34,259 nucleotides of DNA from Verrucomicrobiaceae bacterium (GTDB lineage: Bacteria; Verrucomicrobiota; Verrucomicrobiia; Verrucomicrobiales; DEV007): positions 1 through 34,259 of the forward strand of contig JAAESJ010000349.1 in NCBI GenBank assembly GCA_024229495.1, given 5' to 3'. Below are positions 8,394-16,428 of the stretch, one piece after another; within the stretch, counting starts at the first letter, position 1; every line of letters starts with the position of its first letter. Both the position numbers and the translations under genes were made by a program. Under the pieces are notes generated by a model that saw nothing but the letters and a program-made list of their open reading frames with translations, did no database searches and was not told the DNA's origin.

Positions 8394-9260
8394 TTAAAGG
8401 GTTGATTTGAGCTTTTTGAGCCGATCCTGAACCACTTTTTCAATCAGTTGCTGGTCTTCTGGCGTGAGTTTTTTGAGCGGGTAGGCAAAGCGACTACCAT
8501 CATCTCGTTTGAACTGACCGGATTCTTTATCAAGGGCGAGCAGGGTGGCGGTGAGTGTTTTGCCCTCGGTATTTGTCCATTGCCGTTGCTCAAAGAGGAC
8601 TTGGGGTGGTTGTGGTTTGAGTGTCAGGTGGGGGATCAACTGACTTTTGAAATCCATGAGTTTCCCGGTATCCAATGCAAAATACTCCACCACGGTATTT
8701 TCGGCGTGCCTTCGGCTGCCCTCGAGGAATACCAATCCCTCGATGAAGATAGCCGAGTTCTTGACCCTTTGCTGAGGGAGAGGGTTCCCCTTGCGGTCAT
8801 GCTTGACCGGGAGCGCGGAAGAGGATGAGAAAATGAGGGTCCCACCTTCCGGGCTTTCGTTTGAGGTTGTTCCCGCAATCCAACGCCTAATGCCGGTGCC
8901 TGTACGCGCCGCTTGCAGCAGAGTGTGTTGAAGTTGTTTGGCATTCTCGCTGGCAATTCCATCAACGGTCACGGATGCGGCCTGCTTCTCCCTTAGGAAT
9001 TTCTCAGTCATGTCGCGCAGCCGGAATGAAAGGAATCGCGCCGGTATAATGATCTCTTCGCCCTTGTCGGTGCGAAGGGTGACGTTCGAGCCTTTTACAT
9101 CCGTTATTTCAACGATCTGATAGGTTTCCCCCTTATAGCTGAATCGCTCAGGCTTTGCTGCCCAGGTCATCTCCCCGATAGCGATCATAGCCATCAGGAT
9201 CATGATGGTTTGCTTACTCGTGGAGCCGGTGTGGAACGCAATTTTAGGCATAGTGGACAT
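8394..9260 (-). CDS. Secreted protein with SHD1-like domains
   Basis: The protein has 288 residues from ATG 9260; a GTG at 9293 would add 11 residues upstream of the signal peptide and is less likely. Residues 1-35 look like a signal peptide (hydrophobic core IMILMAMIAIG, then TWAAKP). Residues 225-275 contain RQWTNTEGKTLTATLLALD, then SRFAYPLKKLTPEDQQLIEK. This is the pattern of the SLA1 homology domain 1 (SHD1) that is common in exported proteins of planctomycetes and verrucomicrobia. A related, weaker copy is at about residues 38-85 (RFSYKGETYQIVEITDVKG, then a PARFLSF segment). The middle has no recognised domain. It is probably a periplasmic or surface protein. It reads leftward towards the cassette A gene, 263 bases away, and may belong to the same locus. 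Function is unknown. Confidence 0.7.
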   Translation of the reverse strand: MSTMPKIAFHTGSTSKQTIMILMAMIAIGEMTWAAKPERFSYKGETYQIVEITDVKGSNVTLRTDKGEEIIIPARFLSFRLRDMTEKFLREKQAASVTVDGIASENAKQLQHTLLQAARTGTGIRRWIAGTTSNESPEGGTLIFSSSSALPVKHDRKGNPLPQQRVKNSAIFIEGLVFLEGSRRHAENTVVEYFALDTGKLMDFKSQLIPHLTLKPQPPQVLFEQRQWTNTEGKTLTATLLALDKESGQFKRDDGSRFAYPLKKLTPEDQQLIEKVVQDRLKKLKSTL

Positions 9261-9352
9261 GGCGGGGCATAAGAAAGGAGGCTTATGGCTCACAAAAGTC
9301 CATAATAAGGGACTTTTCCTGCATTTTGAAAGCGGGAAACGTTGCTGAAATC

Positions 9353-9381
9353 TTGATTCTCGCCCCTGATAGTGTCATTAT
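9353..9381 (+). promoter_or_regulatory. Weak candidate promoter for the 796-residue secreted protein
   Basis: TTGATT (9353-9358) and CATTAT (9376-9381) are spaced by 17 bases, 56 bases upstream of the preferred ATG at 9437. The region 9261-9436 separates two divergent genes, so promoters on both strands are expected here. The boxes match consensus only partly. Confidence 0.25.
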
Positions 9382-9436
9382 TTAGGTGAAGGGTTTCTTT
9401 ATACCCTCTACCTCACCCCCCACATCCTCCAATCTC

Positions 9437-11827
9437 ATGAAATTATTCCTTCAAATTCCGGGTGTATTGGCGCTTTTTGCCGTCAGTATTTCTGTTGTCT
9501 CTGCTCAGAATGAGCTTTCCCTGGTGGCGCCGGGCAGTTCATGGAAATATCTCGATAATGGGTCGAATCAGGGGACAGCTTGGAAGGCAAGTGGATTCAA
9601 TGATTCCAGCTGGGCTTCAGGTTTCGCTGAGCTGGGATTTGGTGACAATAACGAAGTTACTGTGATCAATAAGGGACCTGCGGGTGCGCAATACCGGACC
9701 TATTATTTTCGCAGGAGCTTTAATGTTTCTGCCGGGCAACTCAACTCCCTGCAAGGGGACGATGCCTTCTACCAGATATTGGTGCGATTGAAGCGTGATG
9801 ACGGCGCGGTTATTTACCTCAATGGCGAGGAGATTCTTCGTGACGGCATGCCGCTGGGGACTATCAATTACCTGAGCCTGGCAACTTCCGCTGCAGGTGG
9901 GGCGACTGAGTCCACCTTCTTTGAGTTCGGAATTGACGGGACCGGCAGATTACGCGCAGGCAACAATGTTCTTGCCGTGGAGGTGCACCAGTCTTCGCCG
10001 TCCAGTTCTGACGTGAGTTTCGATCTTGGGTTAAGTGCTTACAATGTTCCTCCGACATACGGGTTCTATCACCCTCCCCAAGAGATCACTTTTGAGGATG
10101 CCGGAACGGCTGAGACCAGTTTTTCTCCAAGCCTGTTATTCAATAATGATCTTGGTTGGACCAGTCGGGATCGCAATGGGTCCACCGGTTTTCTGGGAGC
10201 GGTTGCCAATTACGAGTGGTATACCTTCCTGCCTGTGGCACAGACTGGTGTCGGCTTTGCCGAGGGTAATTGCTTTTCGATTACCAACGACTGGATCGAG
10301 ATTTTCAACCAGATAAATACCGTCGATCTACTGGCCAATCCCCTCAAATACCGCATTGATTTGCGCAATTACATGGATTGCGTGGTCTCCTTTGACGTGC
10401 GCACCTATGATGGGGGGTGGCCTGAGGCCGATATCCTTCCCGGGAACGGCTTTGAGGCGAATCAGGACTACATCAAGTTTTTCAGCCATACCAGCACCGA
10501 CGGTAACGCCTTTACCAAGAAACAGGAACTGAACCTTACCGGTGGAGCCGGTGGAGGGGTGGAGTTCATTAATGAGTCACTGGTTGCTGAAAATGTTCCC
10601 AAAACGGCGTTTATTCCTACCGAGGATATAGGAACCGGCTGGACGGAATTAAACTATGATGATTCCGGGTGGCTGGACGTGTCGAAGGAGGATGACTTTG
10701 GCAATGTTGTGGGGGGAGGAATCGGATACGCCCGCAATAAGCCGCCAGGGACAGATACTTTTGACCCCTATATTTGTCTGGACCTTGAAACTCAGATGAG
10801 CACAAGTTCCTCCGTTTACCTGAGGATGCCCTTTGTGGTTGACGACAAGGATCGTTATAAAGGGCTCACACTTGGTGCCCGCGTGGATGACGGGTTTGTT
10901 GCCTACCTCAATGGTCAGAAAGTAGCAACCTTCAAGGCTCCTGCCAACCCTCTATGGAATTCAGGGGCGAGCGGAAGCAACCTTGATTCCATTGCAATCC
11001 AGATGGTGGATTATTCCTTGAGCAATCACATGAATAAACTCAAGAACGGGGAAAATATCCTTGCGATTCATGCCATGAACCTGGGCAGGGGTTCAGACTT
11101 TCTCTTTTCCTGCCAGCTGGAGGGGACGACTAACGCGGTGGCCCCGCGCAATGATCCGCCGATCAATCTTAATGACCTCAATCGGGGGGTTGACGGTTCG
11201 TTTTACCGGTATTCTTTCCCGATCGCTTCCTCTGCCAACAGTTACACCTTCACCTTTGAGGCCAGGTGCAACGAGGATACTGAAGCTATCTTCTTTGATA
11301 ATTTTAAGATTGAAGGAACGCCAATCGCCGTGGATTCCTATAATTCATGGGTTAAAATCACCACCTCCTATGACATTAATGATGAGGGGTTTTATCTGGA
11401 AGATCCGGATGGTGACGGCTTGTCCAACTACCTTGAATATGCCTTTGGTGGCGATGCCGAAGTCCCGGGGTATACATCAACTACCGGGCAACCTCTCATG
11501 CCCCAGGGGCGCATTGTTGAGGAAGGAGGGCAATCGTGGTTCGAGATGACCTGGCGTCAACTCAATGCCCCGACTGAGGGGACTCTGGACAGCCCGTTTG
11601 GGGGATTCAACTTGTTTGATATCAAGTATATTCCTCAGTTTTCCTCTGATGGCGTCAACTGGGATGATGCGGCTCCCGGTGCCGATACCTATGAGCAAAT
11701 TGGAGATGCCGAGGTTAATGAGGATGGGACGGTCACCGTTACCGCCCGCTATATTAACTCGGTGGATGGTATCCCGGAGGGATTCGGGCGTGTTAAGATT
11801 GAGGGCTACAAGGTCATTCTTCAGTAA
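9437..11827 (+). CDS. Large secreted protein with duplicated lectin-like modules and a DPDGDG calcium motif
   Basis: I start this at ATG 9437 (796 residues), which gives a clean signal peptide MKLFLQIPGVLALFAVSISV-VSAQ; the GTG at 9386 would bury it. Residues about 28-205 follow a pattern frequent in verrucomicrobial and planctomycete surface proteins: SSWKYLDNGSNQGTAWK, YRTYYFRRSFNV, RDDGAVIYLNGEEILRDGMP, NVLAVEVHQ. A second copy at about 395-575 repeats the design (VDDGFVAYLNGQKVATF, ENILAIHAMN). Between them lies a beta-rich region of about 170 residues. At D656-G661 the sequence DPDGDGLSNYLEYAFGGD matches the short calcium-binding repeat placed near the C-terminus of many such proteins. 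No PEP-CTERM or other sorting tail is seen. It probably binds polysaccharide or forms surface matrix. It lies directly upstream of the prepilin genes, so it may be exported or displayed by that apparatus; this is inference. Confidence 0.75.
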   Translation: MKLFLQIPGVLALFAVSISVVSAQNELSLVAPGSSWKYLDNGSNQGTAWKASGFNDSSWASGFAELGFGDNNEVTVINKGPAGAQYRTYYFRRSFNVSAGQLNSLQGDDAFYQILVRLKRDDGAVIYLNGEEILRDGMPLGTINYLSLATSAAGGATESTFFEFGIDGTGRLRAGNNVLAVEVHQSSPSSSDVSFDLGLSAYNVPPTYGFYHPPQEITFEDAGTAETSFSPSLLFNNDLGWTSRDRNGSTGFLGAVANYEWYTFLPVAQTGVGFAEGNCFSITNDWIEIFNQINTVDLLANPLKYRIDLRNYMDCVVSFDVRTYDGGWPEADILPGNGFEANQDYIKFFSHTSTDGNAFTKKQELNLTGGAGGGVEFINESLVAENVPKTAFIPTEDIGTGWTELNYDDSGWLDVSKEDDFGNVVGGGIGYARNKPPGTDTFDPYICLDLETQMSTSSSVYLRMPFVVDDKDRYKGLTLGARVDDGFVAYLNGQKVATFKAPANPLWNSGASGSNLDSIAIQMVDYSLSNHMNKLKNGENILAIHAMNLGRGSDFLFSCQLEGTTNAVAPRNDPPINLNDLNRGVDGSFYRYSFPIASSANSYTFTFEARCNEDTEAIFFDNFKIEGTPIAVDSYNSWVKITTSYDINDEGFYLEDPDGDGLSNYLEYAFGGDAEVPGYTSTTGQPLMPQGRIVEEGGQSWFEMTWRQLNAPTEGTLDSPFGGFNLFDIKYIPQFSSDGVNWDDAAPGADTYEQIGDAEVNEDGTVTVTARYINSVDGIPEGFGRVKIEGYKVILQ

Positions 11828-11895
11828 AAAGCAGGAAGTTCCGCAACACAGAGGCTGAGCCCCGCTTTTGCCTGATTGTGATTTGCAGCGGCTTG

Positions 11896-11911
11896 TGTAT
11901 TCCTGAATACA
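11896..11911. promoter_or_regulatory. Perfect 16-base dyad upstream of the prepilin genes
   Basis: TGTATTC-CT-GAATACA is a perfect inverted repeat in the 229-base gap between the secreted protein and the B-type prepilin. It looks like an operator half-site pair, and as RNA it would form only a strained small hairpin. The rest of the gap (11828-12056) shows no gene and no convincing terminator. Confidence 0.35.
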
Positions 11912-12056
11912 GGCCGGAAAACTGGCAATAAGACAAAGCGTCGAAATTTCTTGCGTATATGCATTGTAAATCCTAACCTCTAACAGGAAGAGTGGTATTT
12001 TCATCGGATTCCTTGCTCATCCACCCCCATTATCAGTCAATTAGCCTTTCATTGTT

Positions 12057-12584
12057 ATGCGATCTCAAAAAGCCAACCCAAGCCCGTGCATTCTCCCTGA
12101 GGATCGTGGCTTTACCCTGATTGAGACGGTACTTGCCATTGGTATTGTGGCGACCGTGCTGATTGCCCTCCTGGGGCTTCTACCTACCGGGTCGGACATT
12201 CTCAGTGAAGCCGGGCGTGGGACTGTTGGTGCACGGATTGCCCAGCAACTGATCGGCGAAGTGCAACTCGCAGAGTTTGAGGATATTGACCAGTTTAATA
12301 ACAAACAGCGTTATTATAATGACATGGGCACCGAGCTAAGGACCTCAGGGGACATCGAGCGTGTTTATACCGCACGCATAGAGATTGAAAGCGGCAACCC
12401 GCCAATTCCCGGAGCCAAGGAGAGTGAGTATTTGAGGAGGGTGATTATCAAGGTATCCAATAATCCCGGACAGCCCGATTTCAGTAATCCTCCCGAGGCC
12501 ACGGAGGGGCAGAATGATTCCTACAAGAGCCCTTATAACAGGTATTCCACCCTTGTGGTGTTTACCGGCAAGGATAAATCCTAA
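12057..12584 (+). CDS. Prepilin-type protein, Verru_Chthon cassette B-like
   Basis: The protein has 175 residues. It carries a class III (type IV pilin-like) signal with cleavage after G18: EDRGFTLIETVLAIGIVATV, with E23 at the +5 position. The 25-residue hydrophobic helix is followed by a short globular part. Size and position before two further prepilins fit cassette B of the Verru_Chthon set. The product is expected to be processed by prepilin peptidase at the inner membrane and added to a pseudopilus. It is first in a three-gene set with 50- and 29-base gaps and no visible promoters between the genes, so co-transcription is likely. Confidence 0.75.
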   Translation: MRSQKANPSPCILPEDRGFTLIETVLAIGIVATVLIALLGLLPTGSDILSEAGRGTVGARIAQQLIGEVQLAEFEDIDQFNNKQRYYNDMGTELRTSGDIERVYTARIEIESGNPPIPGAKESEYLRRVIIKVSNNPGQPDFSNPPEATEGQNDSYKSPYNRYSTLVVFTGKDKS

Positions 12585-12634
12585 CTCTTCTTGATCACAT
12601 CGAATAGCGAGCCATTGAGAATTACTCCACAGAC

Positions 12635-13699
12635 ATGCAGCATCAAACAATGAGCAATCAGCAAAAGCGTCACAGCGGTTCAAGACAGGCATTCACCCTG
12701 CTTGAGTTAATGGTCTCAATGACGGTTTTGGCCCTGATCATGTTGCTGGTTTTCCAGATGCTGGATACCACTCAGAAAACCTTTCAGAGTTCCAGAGCGA
12801 GGGCTTCAACCTTCAAGGAGGCACGGGTGGCTTTTGAGGGAATTACCCGTCGAATTGGCCAGGCGATGCTCAATACCTACTTTGACTATAAGTATCCCAA
12901 TGATAATCCGCTGAGCACTCCCACTGGCTACGAAAGAAAGTCCGACCTGCACTTCATCAGTGGTAGGGCAACAACGCTGCTGCGCGGGGGAAAATACTCG
13001 ACGCATTGTGTGTTTTTCCAGGCGCCTCTGGGGTTTTCCCTGAGGCCTGAAAACCAGTCGCTGGGGAGTCTGCTTAACAGTTGGGGGTATTTCATTGAGC
13101 GTGACAATGATAATGACCAGATTCCACAGTTCCTGAGATCATATGATGGCATTGGCTCTTCAGGGGAGCGATACCGATTGATGGAGTTTCGTCCGCCGAC
13201 AGAGAATATGGAGGTTTATGGGGCGAACCTGAGGAACCGCTACAGTATCGACTGGTTTAAAAACCAAATCAGTATGTCAACGGCCGGGGGAGTTCCTTTC
13301 TCGCGGCCTCTTGCCAAGAATATTATTGCGTTGATTATTGAACCAAAGCGTTCCGAAAAAGCCGGGGCTGCCGTCTTGGCGCCACGGTATGAATACGATA
13401 GTCGCCGCTTCCAGAAGAGCAATAACGCCAGGGATGAAACCAAGCATCAGTTGCCCCCGCTCGTTGAGGTGACCATGGTCGCCATTGACGAGCGCTCTGT
13501 CATTCGCAATGTGCAGATCAATAATGGAACCCTTGACGAACTGGTGTCCTCTAGCCTGTTCAATAATGCCGCACAATACGAGACTGACCTGAAGACGCTG
13601 GAGGACAGCCTTGACGACAAGAAGATTGTCTACCGGGTGTTCAATGAGACGGTTGCCATTCGGGCATCCAAGTTCAGTGATCCTCAATTCCTGAGATAA
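12635..13699 (+). CDS. Prepilin-type protein, Verru_Chthon cassette C-like
   Basis: The protein has 354 residues from ATG 12635; an in-frame ATG at 12650 (MSNQQK) is an equally good start. The prepilin signal is SRQAFTLLELMVSMTVLALI with Ala, not Gly, before the cleaved Phe, a substitution that some prepilin peptidases accept. A long hydrophobic helix and a GspJ/PilW-sized exported domain of about 310 residues follow. Near residue 220 the sequence RPLAKNIIALIIEPKR and then PPLVEVTMVAIDERSVI resembles the C-terminal strands of GspJ-like minor pseudopilins. Middle member of the B-C-D set. Confidence 0.75.
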   Translation: MQHQTMSNQQKRHSGSRQAFTLLELMVSMTVLALIMLLVFQMLDTTQKTFQSSRARASTFKEARVAFEGITRRIGQAMLNTYFDYKYPNDNPLSTPTGYERKSDLHFISGRATTLLRGGKYSTHCVFFQAPLGFSLRPENQSLGSLLNSWGYFIERDNDNDQIPQFLRSYDGIGSSGERYRLMEFRPPTENMEVYGANLRNRYSIDWFKNQISMSTAGGVPFSRPLAKNIIALIIEPKRSEKAGAAVLAPRYEYDSRRFQKSNNARDETKHQLPPLVEVTMVAIDERSVIRNVQINNGTLDELVSSSLFNNAAQYETDLKTLEDSLDDKKIVYRVFNETVAIRASKFSDPQFLR

Positions 13700-13728
13700 G
13701 CATCTTAAGCAACCAGAAATCAGAGCTG

Positions 13729-14358
13729 ATGAAAACACTCAAGTATAGGGAGCGGGGGTTCACCCTTATCGAGATTCTCGTGGTTCTTGCGATAATCGCC
13801 GTCATTGTGACCTTTACCGTTCCCAACCTGGGGCCGGTGCTTAAGGGGTCGAAGCTCAAGCAGGCAGCTGATGATCTTGAACGAGCGCTGTCAAATGCCC
13901 AGCAGGTTGCGCTTACCCAGAACCATCCTGTTGAATTCCGGTTTTTTCGCTATAACAATCCGGACAGCCCCGGAAGTGAGGAACATTACCGTAGCTACCA
14001 GGCAGTGCAGATCATTACCAGCCCGGAGGATCACAGGAAGGTGATTGAGGAAAAAGTGATCACCCAGGTTGAGAGCTTCCAGTTGCCTTTCGTTCTCGCT
14101 GAGGGGCAATACAGCACGCTGATTGATTCCGATGCCCTTGAGCAAGGCGTTGCCGATATCCCTCGCTCTGAGAATGCGGAGTATGTTGCCTTTGAGTTTC
14201 GTCCTAACGGTGCCACCAACCTCGCTACGGTTGACATGCCTCACTGGACATTGACCATTGTGCGCGATACTGACAGCAAGCCGGTCATCGGGGAATTCGT
14301 GACGTTGACTGTTGATGCCTACAATGGGCAGATTCGTCAGTTCAATCCAGGAGGTTGA
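13729..14358 (+). CDS. Prepilin-type protein, Verru_Chthon cassette D-like
   Basis: The protein has 209 residues. It has a textbook prepilin start, RERGFTLIEILVVLAIIAVI, with cleavage after G10 and Glu at +5. The segment KLKQAADDLERALSNAQQVAL that follows is typical of GspH/FimT-like pseudopilins (the helix continues into the globular part). Size and order fit cassette D. It is the last gene before a 373-base spacer that leads to the dcw cluster. Confidence 0.78.
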   Translation: MKTLKYRERGFTLIEILVVLAIIAVIVTFTVPNLGPVLKGSKLKQAADDLERALSNAQQVALTQNHPVEFRFFRYNNPDSPGSEEHYRSYQAVQIITSPEDHRKVIEEKVITQVESFQLPFVLAEGQYSTLIDSDALEQGVADIPRSENAEYVAFEFRPNGATNLATVDMPHWTLTIVRDTDSKPVIGEFVTLTVDAYNGQIRQFNPGG

Positions 14359-14690
14359 ATCTAGAGGAATTATCCATAAAGGGAAAAACGGCGCCCTGCA
14401 CTGGCGGTGCAGAACCGGGTTCGCATGTTTCATGCGGAAATAGCTGACTTCGAGGTCCGTTCTTACTGATAGGCATTCTTGCCAGGTTTCCCGGGCGGGG
14501 AACAGCAGATATGGGGAAATCGGCCTTAAATTCCCGTGAATACGCTTTTTTTAGCTATTGGGTCCTGAAATTGGCTCTGGTGCCGTATTTTTTGGAAAAA
14601 TAAGCCCAAATTCGCTAAAAACTTCATTTTTTTTTAGACTGGCTATTTTTATTCAATTAGTCATAAAAACGCCATTGACCAAACTCATCA
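14359..14690. other. Long non-coding spacer between the prepilin set and the dcw cluster
   Basis: No supported gene lies here. Two tight hairpins follow the cassette D stop: CTGCAC-TGGCG-GTGCAG (14396-14412) and CGCATG-TTT-CATGCG (14422-14436). Neither has a T-run, so they are not standard intrinsic terminators. From about 14540 the sequence turns AT-rich with T-runs and a 7-base AT dyad (14586-14602), suggesting bent or easily melted promoter DNA upstream of mraZ. A TTGACC at 14675-14680 is the best -35 candidate; its partner -10 would lie at about 14698 inside the MraZ boxes. Confidence 0.6.
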
Positions 14691-14730
14691 TTAGGGTCAG
14701 ATTGGGGCATATTGGGGCGAATTGGTCCAA
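14691..14730 (+). promoter_or_regulatory. MraZ operator: four decamer repeats next to the mraZ start
   Basis: Four consecutive 10-base units are in register: TTAGGGTCAG, ATTGGGGCAT, ATTGGGGCGA, ATTGGTCCAA. The last ends one base before the ATG at 14732. E. coli and mycoplasma MraZ are known to bind direct repeats of TGGGN separated by 5-base spacers, giving the same 10-base period. The two central units are perfect and the outer ones degenerate. The position predicts that MraZ represses its own promoter and the whole cluster. Confidence 0.85.
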
Positions 14731-14731
14731 T

Positions 14732-15202
14732 ATGTGTATTGTGGCTGATTTAGCTGAAAGTTCAGAACCCCGACTCTTTGCTGGTACCCTCCAGCACGTC
14801 CTTGATGATAATCATCGGGTCACGGTGCCTTCTCGATGGCGTCATGAGGGACTATCTGAATTTTTTGCCTTGCCCGATCCGCGCAGGTCATTCCTCATTC
14901 TCCTTCCTGCAGAGGAACTGCAGAGGATGGCGACAGAACTTGAAAGCGTTCAGGAATACAGCCGGGCTCAGCAGCGGCAGTATATCCGTCAACTTTTTGC
15001 CCGTGCCACTTCCTGCATGCTGGATCGACAGGGGCGCCTGGTGTTGCCCGCGGATCTTTGTTCTGCTCTGGGGCTTCGCGGGGAGGTGGTTTTGGCTGGC
15101 GGTGGTGCACGCATTGAAGTTTGGCAACCCGATAACTGGCAACGCAATTCTCATGAGGAGGACAGCACCTTTGCCGAGATTGCTGATCGCGTGGGCCTGT
15201 AG
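14732..15202 (+). CDS. mraZ: Transcriptional regulator MraZ
   Basis: The protein has 156 residues from ATG 14732, the usual MraZ length. An open frame extends upstream to a TTG at 14558 but would include the operator and has no MraZ similarity. Two AbrB-like SpoVT halves are visible: DDNHRVTVPSRWR near residue 25 and DRQGRLVLPADLCSALGLRG near residue 97. The second ends in ARIEVWQPDNWQ, as in other MraZ proteins. MraZ is a ring-forming DNA-binding protein that regulates the dcw cluster it heads, and the operator is directly upstream. First gene of the cluster, 80 bases before rsmH. Confidence 0.95.
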   Translation: MCIVADLAESSEPRLFAGTLQHVLDDNHRVTVPSRWRHEGLSEFFALPDPRRSFLILLPAEELQRMATELESVQEYSRAQQRQYIRQLFARATSCMLDRQGRLVLPADLCSALGLRGEVVLAGGGARIEVWQPDNWQRNSHEEDSTFAEIADRVGL

Positions 15203-15234
15203 ATTTTACCCTCATCAAATAAGGAACCTCAACG

Positions 15235-15252
15235 ATGACTATACGTAATTGA
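15235..15252 (+). other. Possible five-codon minicistron between mraZ and rsmH
   Basis: AAGGAA (15221-15226) precedes ATG ACT ATA CGT AAT TGA. It is the only well-spaced Shine-Dalgarno in the 80-base gap, whereas the rsmH ATG at 15283 has none. It could be chance, or a tiny leader that affects translation of rsmH. Confidence 0.15.
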
Positions 15253-15282
15253 CCATTATTAAACCACCAATCAGCGCAGAAA

Positions 15283-16416
15283 ATGAAGAAGCTCCTAACA
15301 CGGTTTCTGTCTTCAAACATCCTGAACCCGGTCGAGATGGCCGGTGCCAATGCACGATACCACCTGAGCCAATGGCCAGTTGGTTGTGCGCCAAAACCTA
15401 ATTTGTCCGGTAATCGAAATGAGGCATCATCCAGTGGGTCTCCATCAGGTGACGAGTCGAGGTTTAAGAGATCCCGGCAGGTCGGCAATGATTACCACCT
15501 GCCGGTTCTGCTGGAAGAGGTGACTCATTATCTGGCGCCTCAGCGCGATAATCTTTATCTGGATGCCACCCTCGGTGGAGGCGGGCACTCCGAGCAATTG
15601 TTGCGAGTCGGGGCCAAGGTGATTGGACTGGATCAGGATCCTGCTGCTTTATCATTCGCGCGTGCCCGGCTTGGGGATTACCGGGATAGTTTTGGAGCCA
15701 TCCAGGGAAATTTCCGGGATTTCGGAGATATTCTGGAGACGATCGGGATCAGAGGGCTGGATGGGGTTCTGCTGGATCTAGGAATATCCTCAAGGCAGGT
15801 GGATGATGCGGATCGCGGGTTCTCCTTCAACAAGCCTGGTCCGCTGGACATGAGGATGGACCCGGATGCTGAGGTTACCGCGGCTGAGTTGGTAAACAGC
15901 TGTGACGAAGCGGAATTAGCCCGGGTATTTTATCATTATGGTGAGGAGCGGGCGTCGTACAAGATTGCCCGAGGCATCGTGGAACGCAGACAGGCCAAGC
16001 CTTTCCAATGCACCACGGATCTTGCTCAATTTGTGGAGTCACTAATTCCGCGCAGGGGCAGGATTCATCCCGCAACCCGTGTATTTCAGGCACTGCGCAT
16101 CGCAGTTAACAATGAATTGCGCGCCCTTGAGGAGGCGCTTGCGGAAGTTCCCCGCTGGTTACGTCCTGGAGGTAGATTGGTTGTCATTTCCTTTCATTCA
16201 TTAGAGGACCGCATCGTGAAATCATATCTTAAAAGATGCAGTCAATCTCAACTGGATCGCCCTGAGTGGCCTGCACCCAAGGAGAATCCTGAACATTTTT
16301 TCAAGCTAGTCATGCAGAAGGGGCTAACCCCTTCGCCTGAGGAAATAAAGGGCAATCCGCGTGCCCGTAGCGCGAGGTTGCGTGTTGCGGAGAGGTTGGA
16401 AGGTGCAGTTTCATAA
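15283..16416 (+). CDS. rsmH: 16S rRNA (cytosine-1402 N4)-methyltransferase RsmH (MraW)
   Basis: The enzyme transfers methyl from S-adenosylmethionine to N4 of C1402 in 16S rRNA. The core starts at residue 71 with YHLPVLLEEV, then LYLDATLGGGGHSEQLL (SAM loop, residues 91-107), DGVLLDLGISSRQVDDADRG, FNKPGPLDMRMD, and PATRVFQALRIAVNNEL. It ends with LVVISFHSLEDRIVKSY and NPRARSARLRVAER. All family blocks are present. The protein is 377 residues against the usual 300-320, because about 65 polar residues precede the core. No ATG or GTG lies close to the core in frame; a TTG at residue 41 is possible, so the extension may be shorter. The next gene starts 12 bases after the stop. Confidence 0.95.
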   Translation: MKKLLTRFLSSNILNPVEMAGANARYHLSQWPVGCAPKPNLSGNRNEASSSGSPSGDESRFKRSRQVGNDYHLPVLLEEVTHYLAPQRDNLYLDATLGGGGHSEQLLRVGAKVIGLDQDPAALSFARARLGDYRDSFGAIQGNFRDFGDILETIGIRGLDGVLLDLGISSRQVDDADRGFSFNKPGPLDMRMDPDAEVTAAELVNSCDEAELARVFYHYGEERASYKIARGIVERRQAKPFQCTTDLAQFVESLIPRRGRIHPATRVFQALRIAVNNELRALEEALAEVPRWLRPGGRLVVISFHSLEDRIVKSYLKRCSQSQLDRPEWPAPKENPEHFFKLVMQKGLTPSPEEIKGNPRARSARLRVAERLEGAVS

Positions 16417-16428
16417 CCCTGAAGAACT

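Noticed and set aside
11740-11827. PEP-CTERM-type sorting tail on the 796-residue protein
   Set aside because: The last residues have no PEP motif, no hydrophobic helix and no terminal basic cluster.
14380-14440. tRNA-like element (a GGGTTCGCAT segment resembling a T-arm)
   Set aside because: No acceptor stem or anticodon arm can be paired around it; the bases belong to a simple hairpin.
14558-14731. N-terminal extension of MraZ by 58 residues
   Set aside because: It would translate the AT-rich spacer and operator, and MraZ proteins are about 150 residues long, which the ATG at 14732 gives.
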